A stretch of DNA of 64,000 nt from Thioclava electrotropha (GTDB lineage Bacteria; Pseudomonadota; Alphaproteobacteria; Rhodobacterales; Rhodobacteraceae): assembly GCF_002085925.2 (NCBI RefSeq), contig NZ_CP053562.1, positions 1,716,001-1,780,000 on the forward strand, written 5' to 3'. The notes beneath the pieces are model-generated. The model made no database searches and was not told the DNA's origin. It saw nothing but the letters and a program-made list of their open reading frames with translations. Both the position numbers and the translations under genes were made by a program. This document shows, one piece after another, positions 17,794-26,306 of this stretch (the first letter of the stretch is position 1; every line of letters starts with the position of its first letter).

Positions 17794-17867
17794 CCGGACC
17801 GGGTAGGGGAAGAGGAGCCCTGACGCCCGGAGCGACCGGACGAGAGAAACGCGAAGGGAGGAAATCC

Positions 17868-18737
17868 ATGAAACTGAAACGCGCCGCGCTCGCTTTGAGC
17901 GCGCTGATGTCGCTTGCCGCATTGCCGGCCCATGCCATCGACGTGGCCCCGGGGGATTACAACATCCTGCCGTCCGGCACGACTATCGGGCTGCTCTATC
18001 TGCAGCACCAAAGCGCCGATACGTTCGAGCTCGGCGGGACGAAGGTGCCCGACAGCAAGGCCAAGGTGAACGTGATGGTCCTGCGCGGGCTGCATTATTC
18101 CGAAGCCTTCGGGATGCCCGCGCTCTATCAGGCGGTGCTGCCGATCGTGAATTTCGACACCGCGCGCATTGGCGGTGGGGATATGCCGACCAAATCGGGC
18201 GTGGGCGATCTGACGCTGGGCTTCTCGGTCTGGCCGGTGCAGCCGTCGAACCCAGAGACCGGGACAACGCTGGGCGTGACCGCCTTCGTGACCGCGCCCA
18301 CGGGCCAGTATGACGCGACGAAGGTCAGCGCGGGCTCTGGGACGTGGACGCTGACGCCGCAGATCGGGTTCATTCAGGGGCTCGGGCAGGGGCTCTATTT
18401 CGACGCGATGGCCGATGTGGCCTTCACGATGGATCACACGGAGAGCGGCCAGAAGATCGAGCGCAGCCCCGCCACGCAGGTCCAGGCATATCTGCGCAAG
18501 CAATTCGGCCAGAAGACCTCCGTGTCCTTCGGCCTGTCCTCGCAGCGTGGCGGCAAGATCAAGGTGGGCGGCACCGATACCGGCCAGCGCACCGAGCGCG
18601 ATCAGCTCCGCCTATATGCCAATACCTTCGTCACCCCGACCGTCCAGGTGCAGGGGATGCTGGCGAAGGACGTGAACAGCGATGGCGGGTTCCGCAACGA
18701 CGTGGTCGCGGAGCTGCGTTTCCTGAAGGTCTTCTGA
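17868..18737 (+). CDS. Outer-membrane protein of the phenol meta-pathway type (MetA family)
   Basis: 289 aa with signal peptide (about 1-23, ending AHA) and a beta-rich body ending in Phe (RFLKVF), as expected of an outer-membrane barrel. The pattern matches the family named putative MetA-pathway of phenol degradation, often found beside aromatic catabolic genes and thought to help uptake of hydrophobic substrates. Conserved stretches are QAVLPIVNFDTARIGG and GVGDLTLGFSVWP. It follows the dmpEHFG operon by 116 bases and likely shares its promoter. The transport role is inferred. Confidence 0.8.
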   Translation: MKLKRAALALSALMSLAALPAHAIDVAPGDYNILPSGTTIGLLYLQHQSADTFELGGTKVPDSKAKVNVMVLRGLHYSEAFGMPALYQAVLPIVNFDTARIGGGDMPTKSGVGDLTLGFSVWPVQPSNPETGTTLGVTAFVTAPTGQYDATKVSAGSGTWTLTPQIGFIQGLGQGLYFDAMADVAFTMDHTESGQKIERSPATQVQAYLRKQFGQKTSVSFGLSSQRGGKIKVGGTDTGQRTERDQLRLYANTFVTPTVQVQGMLAKDVNSDGGFRNDVVAELRFLKVF

Positions 18738-18784
18738 TCCTCCCCGGCCGGGCGCGAGCCCTCATTCGTGCCCGGCATTATCCA

Positions 18785-18799
18785 ATACCTTTTGCGATA
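18785..18799. promoter_or_regulatory. ATAC-N7-GATA LysR-type site before the second LysR gene
   Basis: Near match to ATAC-N7-GTAT, 54-68 bases before the LysR start at 18853. Probably an autoregulatory site. A GGTATC word at 18829-18834 may be another half site. Confidence 0.4.
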
Positions 18800-18852
18800 G
18801 TGAGGAGGGTTCCGTTATGACCTATATGGTATCAACGGGAGGAGGCGTGGGA

Positions 18853-19740
18853 ATGGACTTTAAGCGGCTCAAATATTTCCTCGCGGTGGCCGAGGAATTG
18901 CATTTCGGACGCGCGGCGAACCGGCTCGATATCGCGCAGCCGCCGCTGTCGCGCCAGATCGCGGCGCTGGAGGCCGAGCTGGAGGTGCAGCTCTTCGACC
19001 GCTCGCGCAGCCAGATCCGGCTGACACAGGCGGGCGAGGTGCTGCAGGATCACGCGCGGCAATTGCTTGAACGGTTGGATGCGGCCTATCGCGAGACGAA
19101 GATGGTGGGTTCCGGCGCAGGCGGGCGGCTGCGGATCGCCTTTGTCGGATCGGCCTCGCATGGGGTGCTGCCGACGCTGATCAAATCCTACCGATCCTTC
19201 TACCCGGAGGTCGAGCTGCAGCTCTCGGCGATGAACAATGCCGAGCTGCACACCGCGCTGGTCAGTCGCGAGATCGACATCGCGGTGGCGCGCCCAATCC
19301 TCGATGACGAGGAGTTCCGGCGCGAGCCGCTCTGCACCGAGCCGTTGATCCTCGCGCTGCCCGACAATTCCGACCTCGGCACCCGCGCCGAAATCCATTT
19401 CGCAGACCTCGCCGATAAGACCTTCGTGCTCTATCCGCGCAAGCCCCGGCCCAGCTATGCCGATGTCGTGCTCGATATCTGCGCGCGGGAAGGGTTCAAG
19501 CCGAAAGCGGTCGATCTGGCGCAGGATTTTCAATCTGCGATCAGCCTTGTTTCCGTGGGCGTGGGGATCGCCGTGGTGCCGCAATCGGTGTCGCGCACGC
19601 AGCGCCCCGGCGTGATCTTCCGGCCCTACAAGGGCTATAATCCGGGGACCGGGCTGACCGTGCATGCGCGGCTCGACAATCGCGCGCCGCAGGTAATGCA
19701 CTTTCTGGAGGTGACACGGAAATTCGCGCGCAAACAGTAG
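18853..19740 (+). CDS. LysR-family transcriptional regulator (CatR/BenM-type)
   Basis: 295 aa. N-terminal MDFKRLKYFLAVAEELHFG and RLDIAQPPLSRQIAALEAEL are the LysR helix-turn-helix. The effector domain has RIAFVGSASHGVLP, LQLSAMNNAELHTAL and SVGVGIAVVPQSV, all found in the CatM/BenM/CatR subgroup that senses cis,cis-muconate. The ATG at 18853 follows GGAGG; an in-frame ATG at 18817 lacks one. It is convergent with the GST-catB-dioxygenase set and probably controls it or the meta genes. The effector is inferred from family only. Confidence 0.88.
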   Translation: MDFKRLKYFLAVAEELHFGRAANRLDIAQPPLSRQIAALEAELEVQLFDRSRSQIRLTQAGEVLQDHARQLLERLDAAYRETKMVGSGAGGRLRIAFVGSASHGVLPTLIKSYRSFYPEVELQLSAMNNAELHTALVSREIDIAVARPILDDEEFRREPLCTEPLILALPDNSDLGTRAEIHFADLADKTFVLYPRKPRPSYADVVLDICAREGFKPKAVDLAQDFQSAISLVSVGVGIAVVPQSVSRTQRPGVIFRPYKGYNPGTGLTVHARLDNRAPQVMHFLEVTRKFARKQ

Positions 19741-19767
19741 GTTAAGGTGCGAAGTTCAAGTGATACG

Positions 19768-20403
19768 TTAAGTCGGGCGCGGGTCGTCGCGGAAGGTCGT
19801 GGCCTGCACTGAGGGGCGTTCGGCAAAGCCTGCGTGCCAATTGGCCAAATCCGGACGGCCCTCGCGCCAGCCCTCACCGTCGAAGCGGAAATCGAGGTAG
19901 CACAGCGCGACCCCGATGCTCAGATGACCGATATCGAAGGGCCGCTCGGTCAGGCGCGCGGCATGACCTTCCAGCCAATGCGCAACCCGGTTCATCTTGG
20001 TGCGGTAGACGGCGAGCATCTGCTCGGACCGCTGTTCCTCGGGCCGCATCTTCAGCTCGACAAGCCACGGCAGCGCGACATCCAGAAGCCCCGTTCCCAG
20101 CGCCTCGTCGCGCTCGGCCTCGAGCCGCGCGGCGGGGTCGGCGGGGAAAAGCTGCGGGCCGTCCGCGCTTTCCAGATCGGCCCATTCGCAGATGACGTGG
20201 CTGTCGAACAGCACGCGGCCATCTTCCAGCTCCAGCGTCGGGATCTTCGATAACGGGTTGATCGCCATCAGCCCCTCATGCGGGATCATCGGATCGGCAT
20301 GGGTGCGCACGGTCTCGACCTTATCGGCGAGATCTTTCTCATGCAGCGCAACCATCGCTTTGCGGACGTAGGGCGAGCGCGGGGACCAGTGCAGGATCGG
20401 CAT
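19768..20403 (-). CDS. Glutathione S-transferase family protein
   Basis: 211 aa. The N-terminal thioredoxin-like domain begins MPILHWSPRSPYVRKAMVAL, with PRSPYVRK in the active-site position and the cis-Pro loop NPLSKIPTLELEDG, then the E/DS motif LFDSHVICEWAD. A helical C-terminal domain follows. It starts 4 bases after the catB stop, so it is in that operon. It could isomerise or detoxify a ring-cleavage product, or be a stress GST; no substrate can be read. Confidence 0.82.
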   Translation of the reverse strand: MPILHWSPRSPYVRKAMVALHEKDLADKVETVRTHADPMIPHEGLMAINPLSKIPTLELEDGRVLFDSHVICEWADLESADGPQLFPADPAARLEAERDEALGTGLLDVALPWLVELKMRPEEQRSEQMLAVYRTKMNRVAHWLEGHAARLTERPFDIGHLSIGVALCYLDFRFDGEGWREGRPDLANWHAGFAERPSVQATTFRDDPRPT

Positions 20404-20407
20404 CGGT

Positions 20408-21589
20408 TCAGCCCTTGCGCGCGACGGAGGCCAGCACGTCCTCGTTCACCGTGATCCCGAGGCCGGAGCCGGTCGGGCAATGGACGTGGAAATCGGCGAA
20501 GCGGATCTCGCCGCCGGTGAGGTCCGTCTTCAGGATCTTCGGGCCGAAATGCTCGCAGCCCCATTCGAGCCGGGGCAGGGTGGAGAACACCGCCAGATGC
20601 GCCGCGGCGCCGATGCCGCTCTCGATCAGGCAGCCGCCATACAGCTCCATCCCGCAGGCCTGCGCGATCCCGGCGGCGCGCTTGATTTCATTCAGCCCGC
20701 CCGATTTCACCAGTTTCAGCGAATAGACGGAACCGGCTGCAGCGATGCCGTTGGCGATAATATCGGGGCCGGTGAAGGCGGCCTCGTCGACCATGATCGG
20801 GATCGCGGCGCGGGCGGCCACGCGTGCGGTGGCCGCAATCAGACCGGGGCGCAGCGGCTGTTCGATCAGCGACACGCCCATCTCGGCCAGCTGCGGCAGA
20901 TAGCGGATCGCGACCGCCTCGGTCCAGCCCTGATTGACGTCGACGATGATCTCGGTGGCTTTGCCCTCCAGCGCCGAGACGATCTTGCGCAGGCGGATCA
21001 TGTCCTGATCGGGCGTGTTGAAGCCCAGCTTGATCTTGAAGCGGCGATGCTCGCGCGCGTCGAACTTGCGGTTGGCTTCCTCGATTTCCTGATCGGCATC
21101 GCCGGAGGCCAGCGCCCAGATCACCTCGATCTTGTCACGCATCGCGCCCCCCATCAGGACCGCGACCGGCAGATCGAGCGAGTGCCCGGCGGCGTCGTAA
21201 AGCGCGGCATCCACCGCGGCGCGCGCGGCGTTGTTGCGGCTTGCGGCCTTGGCCATCTTGGCGGCATTCAGCTCGAAATCGAGCGCATTCGCGCCCGCCA
21301 GCGCCGGGGCCAGATACGTGTCGATATTGGCCTTCATCGCCTCGACGCTTTCCTCGGCCCAGCGAGGGCCGCCCAGCGTCGATGCCTCGCCCCAGCCGAC
21401 CGATCCGTCGGCCAGCTCGGCACGCACGATCACATAGGACTGGAAGTTGATTTCCGTGTTGGACAGCTTGTGACGCCGGGTCGTCGGGCAATCGACGATC
21501 ATCGTCTCGATCTTCGCGATCTGGCGACCCGCATGGGCGTCCGCGCCCTGAAAATGATCTGCGAGTTTCGCAACGCCGGGCGTAGTCAT
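20408..21589 (-). CDS. catB: Muconate cycloisomerase
   Basis: 393-aa enolase-superfamily enzyme that lactonises cis,cis-muconate to muconolactone. Acid/base Lys pair in FKIKLGF, metal ligands Asp in IIVDVNQGW, Glu in LIEQPLRP and Asp in MVDEAAF, and the second base Lys in LKLVKSGG, followed by GCLIESGIGAAAH and the WGCEHFGPKIL ending seen in CatB. The chosen ATG at 21589 has AAGGACAG before it; a TTG 36 bases upstream is possible. It lies between a GST gene and an intradiol dioxygenase gene. No catC gene accompanies it. Confidence 0.88.
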   Translation of the reverse strand: MTTPGVAKLADHFQGADAHAGRQIAKIETMIVDCPTTRRHKLSNTEINFQSYVIVRAELADGSVGWGEASTLGGPRWAEESVEAMKANIDTYLAPALAGANALDFELNAAKMAKAASRNNAARAAVDAALYDAAGHSLDLPVAVLMGGAMRDKIEVIWALASGDADQEIEEANRKFDAREHRRFKIKLGFNTPDQDMIRLRKIVSALEGKATEIIVDVNQGWTEAVAIRYLPQLAEMGVSLIEQPLRPGLIAATARVAARAAIPIMVDEAAFTGPDIIANGIAAAGSVYSLKLVKSGGLNEIKRAAGIAQACGMELYGGCLIESGIGAAAHLAVFSTLPRLEWGCEHFGPKILKTDLTGGEIRFADFHVHCPTGSGLGITVNEDVLASVARKG

Positions 21590-21677
21590 CGGCTCTGTCC
21601 TTCGAAATATGTCATTGGTCTTCAAGGTAAATCCGGCGCCACGCGTGCGGCGCCGGGAACTCTTTACGCCACTCGGA

Positions 21678-22547
21678 TCATTCCGCGGCCATCGCCTGAG
21701 CCTGATTGCCCAGCGTGAAGTCGAAGCGCAGAACCAGATCGGTGTCCGAACCTTCGGGCGCCTTCTCGAACTTGCCGATCAGGTCCTCTTTCACGGCAAA
21801 CACCGAGTCGCTGTCGAGATAGTCGCTATCGGCGTCGTAGATCTGCGAGATCAGCGGGCGGTAGCCCTCGCGCGTGACCATCATGTGGATATGGCCCGGA
21901 CGCATGCAGTGGTGGCCCATGTAGCGGATCAGCTCGCCCGCGGTCTCGTCGCCGGGGATCGGGTAGGGCACGGGGCGGATCGCGACGAAGGCGTAATGCC
22001 CGTTCTCGTCGCTCTCGAAGCGGCCACGCAGGTTGTATTCGGGCTGATCGGGGTCGTGGTTCTCGTACAGACCGTTCGGCGCGTCTTCCCAGACGTCGAT
22101 GATCGCGCCGGGGATCGGGTTGCCCTTGTTGTCGCGGATATAGCCCTCGACATAGACGGTTTCCTGACCCTCGAAGTTCTTCTGAATGGTCGAGGCGCCT
22201 TTCGGCATCACCGGAGCGTTCTCGCGGAAGAACGGGCCGAGCACGGTCGAGACGGTCTCGTCGCCCGAGATCGGGTTCGAGAGCATGTCGACGAGCACTT
22301 CCACGCCGAGAATGTCGCCCAGAAGGATGAATTCCTGACGCTTGTCCGAGCACAGCGCACCGGCGCGGCCGAGATAGTCGCAGGCATAGAGAAATTCGTC
22401 ATGGGTCAGGTTCACGTCTTTGCAAAACCCGTGCAGATGCTTGATCAGGCTTTCCATGATCTCGCGCTGGCGCGGCTCGAGCGTGGCGTGCTGGCCCAGC
22501 GAGTCGATGACCACATCGGTCACATTATCCACGGTTACGTTGCGCAT
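21678..22547 (-). CDS. catA: Intradiol ring-cleavage dioxygenase (catechol 1,2- or hydroxyquinol 1,2-type)
   Basis: 289-aa Fe(III) dioxygenase that cleaves between the two hydroxyls. Iron ligands are Tyr161, Tyr195, His219 and His221 (RPGHIHMMV). The N-terminal helical linker HLHGFCKDVNLT and KRQEFILLGDILGVEVLVD, and later DSDYLDSDSVFAVK, look more like hydroxyquinol 1,2-dioxygenases than classic CatA. The operon partner catB points to catechol, so the symbol is provisional. The ATG at 22547 follows GAGGAGGAG. A GGTAT-N6-ATACC repeat stands about 105 bases upstream. Main doubt: substrate. Confidence 0.75.
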   Translation of the reverse strand: MRNVTVDNVTDVVIDSLGQHATLEPRQREIMESLIKHLHGFCKDVNLTHDEFLYACDYLGRAGALCSDKRQEFILLGDILGVEVLVDMLSNPISGDETVSTVLGPFFRENAPVMPKGASTIQKNFEGQETVYVEGYIRDNKGNPIPGAIIDVWEDAPNGLYENHDPDQPEYNLRGRFESDENGHYAFVAIRPVPYPIPGDETAGELIRYMGHHCMRPGHIHMMVTREGYRPLISQIYDADSDYLDSDSVFAVKEDLIGKFEKAPEGSDTDLVLRFDFTLGNQAQAMAAE

Positions 22548-22652
22548 AAGTCTCCTCCTCGGATGCGGTGGGCGGCCCTCCTCCGGGCAGCACCTTCAAT
22601 TCGATAAGGAGAGATTTGCATGGCGCACGCGGCTTGGGCCAGACGGGTGCGC

Positions 22653-22668
22653 GGTATCCTGTAATACC
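22653..22668. promoter_or_regulatory. GGTAT-N6-ATACC inverted repeat before the dioxygenase gene
   Basis: Perfect 5-bp arms. The ATAC at 22664 also forms ATAC-N7-GTTC, related to the other LysR-type sites in the island. It lies between the intradiol dioxygenase start and the end of the IclR gene. Confidence 0.45.
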
Positions 22669-22676
22669 TCAAAGGT

Positions 22677-23423
22677 TCAGTTTGGGCGAAGTTCATACCC
22701 TAGGCGTTCGGAAATCGTCCGCGCGGCGCCCAGGGCGATATTGCGGAAGGCGCGCGGCTGGGCCTCGTGACGCGAGCGGGGGACCGAGATGACCAGCACC
22801 GCGACGGGCTGGGCGATATGGTCGCGGATCAGCGCCGAGACGCAGATCACATCCGCCTCGTCCTTCGGCGCGCCCGCGTTGAACCCGTCGCGTGCGAGCG
22901 CGTCCAGCTCCGCGCGCAGGCGTGTGCGATCCTCCAGCCGCGAGCCGGGCCGCGTGTGGCGGTCGAGATATTCATCAAGCTGGGCTGGGGAGAACTGCGC
23001 CAGATGCAGCATCCCCGGCGGGCTGTCATGCAGCGCGATCCACGACCCCAGCGCCTCGCGCGAGACCCGCAGCGCCTGCGTGCCCTCCAGTGCGTCGAGC
23101 ACCAGAAGCCGCCCGTGATCGTGCAAGGTCAGGTGCAGCGTCTCGCCATAGTCGCGCCAGAGCGCCGCCAGCACGGGCCGCGCGGCCTCCGTCAGGGCGG
23201 AACTATCCTCCAGCGCGCGGTTCAGCGTCGCGACCAGCGGGCCCAGCCGATAGCGCCCGCGCTCGACCTTTCGCAGCAATCCGATTCGCGCCAGACCGTT
23301 CACGAGGTCATGCGTGCCGCTCACGGAATTGCCGATCGCGCGTGACAGATCCGTGACCGAATGCTCCGGTTTCGTCGCGGTGAACTGGCGCAACAGCTCT
23401 CCGACCTTGCGTAATGTCTTCAT
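22677..23423 (-). CDS. IclR-family transcriptional regulator
   Basis: 248 aa. N-terminal winged helix with [23 protein letters not shown] (positions about 20-42, given here only as the helix-turn-helix), and the C-terminal GAF-like effector domain with [19 protein letters not shown] and [21 protein letters not shown] regions. It is divergent from the flavin monooxygenase operon and upstream of the intradiol dioxygenase gene, so both are candidate targets. The start at 23423 is an ATG. Strongly different from the PcaR-like protein at 5 kb, so it is not a recent duplicate. Confidence 0.83.
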   Translation of the reverse strand: MKTLRKVGELLRQFTATKPEHSVTDLSRAIGNSVSGTHDLVNGLARIGLLRKVERGRYRLGPLVATLNRALEDSSALTEAARPVLAALWRDYGETLHLTLHDHGRLLVLDALEGTQALRVSREALGSWIALHDSPPGMLHLAQFSPAQLDEYLDRHTRPGSRLEDRTRLRAELDALARDGFNAGAPKDEADVICVSALIRDHIAQPVAVLVISVPRSRHEAQPRAFRNIALGAARTISERLGYELRPN

Positions 23424-23456
23424 TTGGGTCTCCCGGGTCGATTTCCAAATTCAATA

Positions 23457-23506
23457 TTCCGGTAATGCCGGAAAAAGTCGCGGTATTTGTCGATACCTTT
23501 CGGTAT
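23457..23506. promoter_or_regulatory. Operator cluster between the IclR and monooxygenase genes
   Basis: TTCCGG-N5-CCGGAA (23457-23473) is an IclR-like palindrome. It is followed by GGTAT-N6-ATACC (23482-23497) and the overlapping ATACC-N4-GGTAT (23493-23506), related to the LysR sites. The arrangement suggests dual control of the divergent promoters. Confidence 0.5.
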
Positions 23507-23583
23507 GGGCTTCGCTCCGGCACGCTCCAATCAGACAGGTCGGCCATGTCTTTCGCTCATCCCGACCTGCTGGAGGAGGAAAT

Positions 23584-25149
23584 ATGAAAGACCAAGTGAA
23601 AGACGCCCAAAGCGGCGTCACGACCCCCTATACCGGTGCGGAATATCTCGACAGCTTGCAGGATGCCCGCGAGGTCTATGTTCATGGCGAGCGCGTCAAG
23701 GATGTCACCAAGCACCCGGCATTTCGCAACTCGTCGCGCATGGTGGCGCGCTGGTATGACAAGCTGCATGCCGAGAAGGACACGATCGGGCGTCCCACCG
23801 ACACCGGCTCGGGCGGTTGGACGCACCCGTTCTTCAAAGGCGCGAAGACCAAGGAAGACCTGATCGCAGGTCGCGACGCCATCGCCGAGACGCAGCGCGT
23901 CGCCAATGGCTGGATGGGCCGTGCGCCGGACTACAAGGCGGCCTTCCTCGGCACGCTCGGCGCCAATTCCAGCTATTACGGGGAATACGAGCAGAACGCG
24001 AAGATGTGGTATGCCCGCACCCAGGAGCGGCTCGACTACTGGAACCACGCCATCGTCAATCCGCCCGTCGACCGCCATCTGCCGCCTGAGGAGACCGGCG
24101 ATGTGTTCATGCAGGTCGAGCGGGAAACCGATGCGGGCGTGATCGTGTCCGGCGCCAAGGTCGTCGCGACCGGCTCGGCGCTGACCCATTACAACTTCAT
24201 CGGCTATTACGGTGTCCCGGTGAAGGACAAGAAATTCGCGCTGACCTTCACCGCGCCGATGGACAGCCCCGGCGTGAAGCTGATTTCGCGCGCTTCCTAC
24301 GAATTGAACGCGGCGGTGATGGGCACGCCCTTCGACTATCCGCTCTCCTCGCGCCTCGACGAGAACGACGCCATCCTCGTCTTCGACAAGGTGCTGGTGC
24401 CCTGGGAGAACCTGTTCATCTATGGCGATATCGAGAAGCTCAACGGCTTCGTCCCGGCCTCGGGCTTCGCGCCGCGCTTCACGCTGCATGGCTGCACCCG
24501 TCTTGCGGTGAAGCTCGACTTCATCGCGGGGCTGTTCTCGAAGGCGCTCGACGCGACGGGCGCCGGTGGCTTCCGTGGTCCGCAAACCGCGGTGGGCGAA
24601 GTGATCGGCTGGCGCAACCTGTTCTGGGGCCTCAGCGATGCGATGGTGATGAACCCCGATCAATGGGTCGGAACCGATGGCTATCTCGCGCCGAAATCCT
24701 CGTCGGCGATGGCTTACCGCGTCTTCGCACCGATGGCCTACAGCCGGATCAAGGAGCTTATCGAGCGCCATGTGGCCTCTGGCCTGATCTACCTGCCGTC
24801 CTCGACGCTCGATTTCCAGTCCGACGACGTGCGCCCCTATCTCGACCGCTTCGTGCGCGGCTCGAACGGGATGGTCGCGGTGGACCGGGTGAAGCTGCTG
24901 AAACTGCTCTGGGACGCGATCGGCTCGGAATTCGGCGGCCGTCACGAGCTGTATGAAAGCAACTATGCGGGCAATTACGAAGCGATCCGCATGGAGACCA
25001 TGTTCACCGCTCAGGCCACGGGCGAGTTGGATATGATGCGCGGCCTCGTCGACAATTTCATGAGCGAATACGACCTCGACGGCTGGGTGTCGAAGGATCT
25101 CGTGAACCCCTGGGACGTGAACCGCCTCAAGGGCGGGTTCCAGGCCTGA
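23584..25149 (+). CDS. FADH2-dependent aromatic hydroxylase, large component (HpaB/PheA1 family)
   Basis: 521-aa oxygenase component of a two-component flavin monooxygenase, which takes FADH2 from a separate reductase and hydroxylates a phenol ortho to its OH. The acyl-CoA dehydrogenase-like fold shows HpaB landmarks: WMGRAPDY near residue 110 (substrate/flavin Arg and Tyr), [11 protein letters not shown] near 155, and [15 protein letters not shown] near 200. C-terminal [19 protein letters not shown] is also conserved. The ATG at 23584 follows GGAGGAGG. Downstream genes encode an FAD synthetase and the flavin reductase. Given catechol-cleaving enzymes around it, phenol (to catechol) is the likely substrate; 4-hydroxyphenylacetate or a chlorophenol are alternatives. 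Confidence 0.85.
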   Translation: MKDQVKDAQSGVTTPYTGAEYLDSLQDAREVYVHGERVKDVTKHPAFRNSSRMVARWYDKLHAEKDTIGRPTDTGSGGWTHPFFKGAKTKEDLIAGRDAIAETQRVANGWMGRAPDYKAAFLGTLGANSSYYGEYEQNAKMWYARTQERLDYWNHAIVNPPVDRHLPPEETGDVFMQVERETDAGVIVSGAKVVATGSALTHYNFIGYYGVPVKDKKFALTFTAPMDSPGVKLISRASYELNAAVMGTPFDYPLSSRLDENDAILVFDKVLVPWENLFIYGDIEKLNGFVPASGFAPRFTLHGCTRLAVKLDFIAGLFSKALDATGAGGFRGPQTAVGEVIGWRNLFWGLSDAMVMNPDQWVGTDGYLAPKSSSAMAYRVFAPMAYSRIKELIERHVASGLIYLPSSTLDFQSDDVRPYLDRFVRGSNGMVAVDRVKLLKLLWDAIGSEFGGRHELYESNYAGNYEAIRMETMFTAQATGELDMMRGLVDNFMSEYDLDGWVSKDLVNPWDVNRLKGGFQA

Positions 25150-25157
25150 GACTGAAG

Positions 25158-25184
25158 GGGCTGCGCGGGATTCTCGCGCGGCCC
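25158..25184 (+). other. Intercistronic hairpin in the monooxygenase operon
   Basis: GGGCTGCGCG pairs with CGCGCGGCCC across a 7-base loop, with one G-U pair. It lies between the oxygenase gene and the FAD synthetase gene and has no T-run, so it may raise the relative amount of the upstream mRNA. Confidence 0.45.
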
Positions 25185-25209
25185 ACGACCCCGGGGAAGG
25201 AGGAGCCCC

Positions 25210-25839
25210 ATGAGTTTGGATTTCACAGGGATGAAGACGCAGGTGCTGCGCGACGATCAGATCGCGCTGCCCGCGAGCGTCCTCACCATCGGCGCTTTCG
25301 ACGGCGTCCATCGCGGCCATCAGGCACTGATCTCGCGCGCCGTGACCGAGGCGCGGGCGGCAGGCGTGGCGTCGGTCGTCTGGACCTTCGATCCGCCGCC
25401 GAAAGTGTTTTTCGGCCGCGCCAAGCAACTGTCGCCCGTCTCGGAGAAACTCGCGCGGATCGCGCGGCTCGGGCCCGATTACATCGTGCTGGCGTCGTTT
25501 TGCAAAAGCTACGCGGCGCGCAGCCCGCAGGCCTTTCTGGACGATCTGGCGCGGATCAACCCGGCCCGCATTCATGTCGGCGCGGATTTCCGCTTCGGCG
25601 CGAAACAGGCGGGCTGCGTGACCACATTGGCCGAGCGCTTCGACGTGACGCTGGCGCCCGCAGTGCTGTGCGAAGGGGGCGAGGTCATCTCGTCCACGCG
25701 CATCCGGGGCCTGCGCGCCGAAGGCCGGTCGCGCGAGGCCGTGGCCCTTCAGGGCTCGACCGATGCGGCTGCGCTGATGTCGGGCGCGCTTCTGACACAG
25801 GATATGAGATTTGGGGAGGAATTCGATGTCCGGAATTGA
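25210..25839 (+). CDS. FAD synthetase (RibF adenylyltransferase domain only)
   Basis: 209 aa. It matches the N-terminal FMN adenylyltransferase half of bifunctional RibF, which makes FAD from FMN and ATP. The nucleotidyltransferase motif is GAFDGVHRGHQALI, the loop is TFDPPPKVFF, and the ISSTRIR motif appears as VISSTRIRGL. The riboflavin kinase domain, about 130 residues in RibF, is absent and there is no space for it. It sits between oxygenase and reductase genes, overlapping the latter by 14 bases, so it probably raises local FAD supply for the monooxygenase. A GGAGGAG ribosome site precedes the ATG. Confidence 0.85.
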   Translation: MSLDFTGMKTQVLRDDQIALPASVLTIGAFDGVHRGHQALISRAVTEARAAGVASVVWTFDPPPKVFFGRAKQLSPVSEKLARIARLGPDYIVLASFCKSYAARSPQAFLDDLARINPARIHVGADFRFGAKQAGCVTTLAERFDVTLAPAVLCEGGEVISSTRIRGLRAEGRSREAVALQGSTDAAALMSGALLTQDMRFGEEFDVRN

Positions 25840-26299
25840 TCCGCGCGATCTGCGCGACGCTTGCGGCAGTTTCGCAACCGGCGTGACGGTGATTTCGACG
25901 CGCACCGAAGATGGCGATCACGGGATGACGGCGAATGCCTTCATGTCGGTCTCGCTCGACCCGCCGCTGATCACCATCTCGCTCGATCACAACTGCAAGC
26001 TGCGCGAGAAGGTGCGCGCCTCGGGGCGGTACGCGGTCTCGGTGCTCAATCACGAGATGGAAGGGCTGGCGATGCATTTCGCGGGCCGCCACGATCCGGC
26101 GCATAACGATCCCTTCATCGAGCGCGCCGGGATGCCCGTCGTGCCGGGGGCTGCCTGCGTCTTCGTGACCGAGGTCGCGCAGGAGGTTGAGGCGGGCGAT
26201 CACACGCTCTTCATCGGCAAGGTGGTCGAAATCGAGCGCGATCTAGAGGCCCGGCCGCTTCTGTTCTGCGGTGGCAAGTTCGGCGCGCTGGCGAGCTAG
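25826..26299 (+). CDS. NAD(P)H:flavin oxidoreductase, small component of the hydroxylase
   Basis: 157-aa flavin reductase of the HpaC/PheA2 type, which supplies reduced FAD to the oxygenase. Flavin-binding features are FATGVTVISTRTEDG, MTANAFMSVSLDPPLITISL and the later HTLFIGKVVEIE with a C-terminal FCGGKFG. Its start lies inside the FAD synthetase gene with GGGGAGGA as ribosome site, so the three proteins are translationally linked. It is convergent with a binding-protein gene, with only 7 bases between stop codons. Confidence 0.88.
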   Translation: MSGIDPRDLRDACGSFATGVTVISTRTEDGDHGMTANAFMSVSLDPPLITISLDHNCKLREKVRASGRYAVSVLNHEMEGLAMHFAGRHDPAHNDPFIERAGMPVVPGAACVFVTEVAQEVEAGDHTLFIGKVVEIERDLEARPLLFCGGKFGALAS

Positions 26300-26306
26300 G
26301 CCAACG

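Noticed and set aside
23314..23583. N-terminal extension of the hydroxylase
   Set aside because: The frame stays open upstream, but the ATG at 23584 has a strong ribosome site and the family start; the extension covers the operator region.
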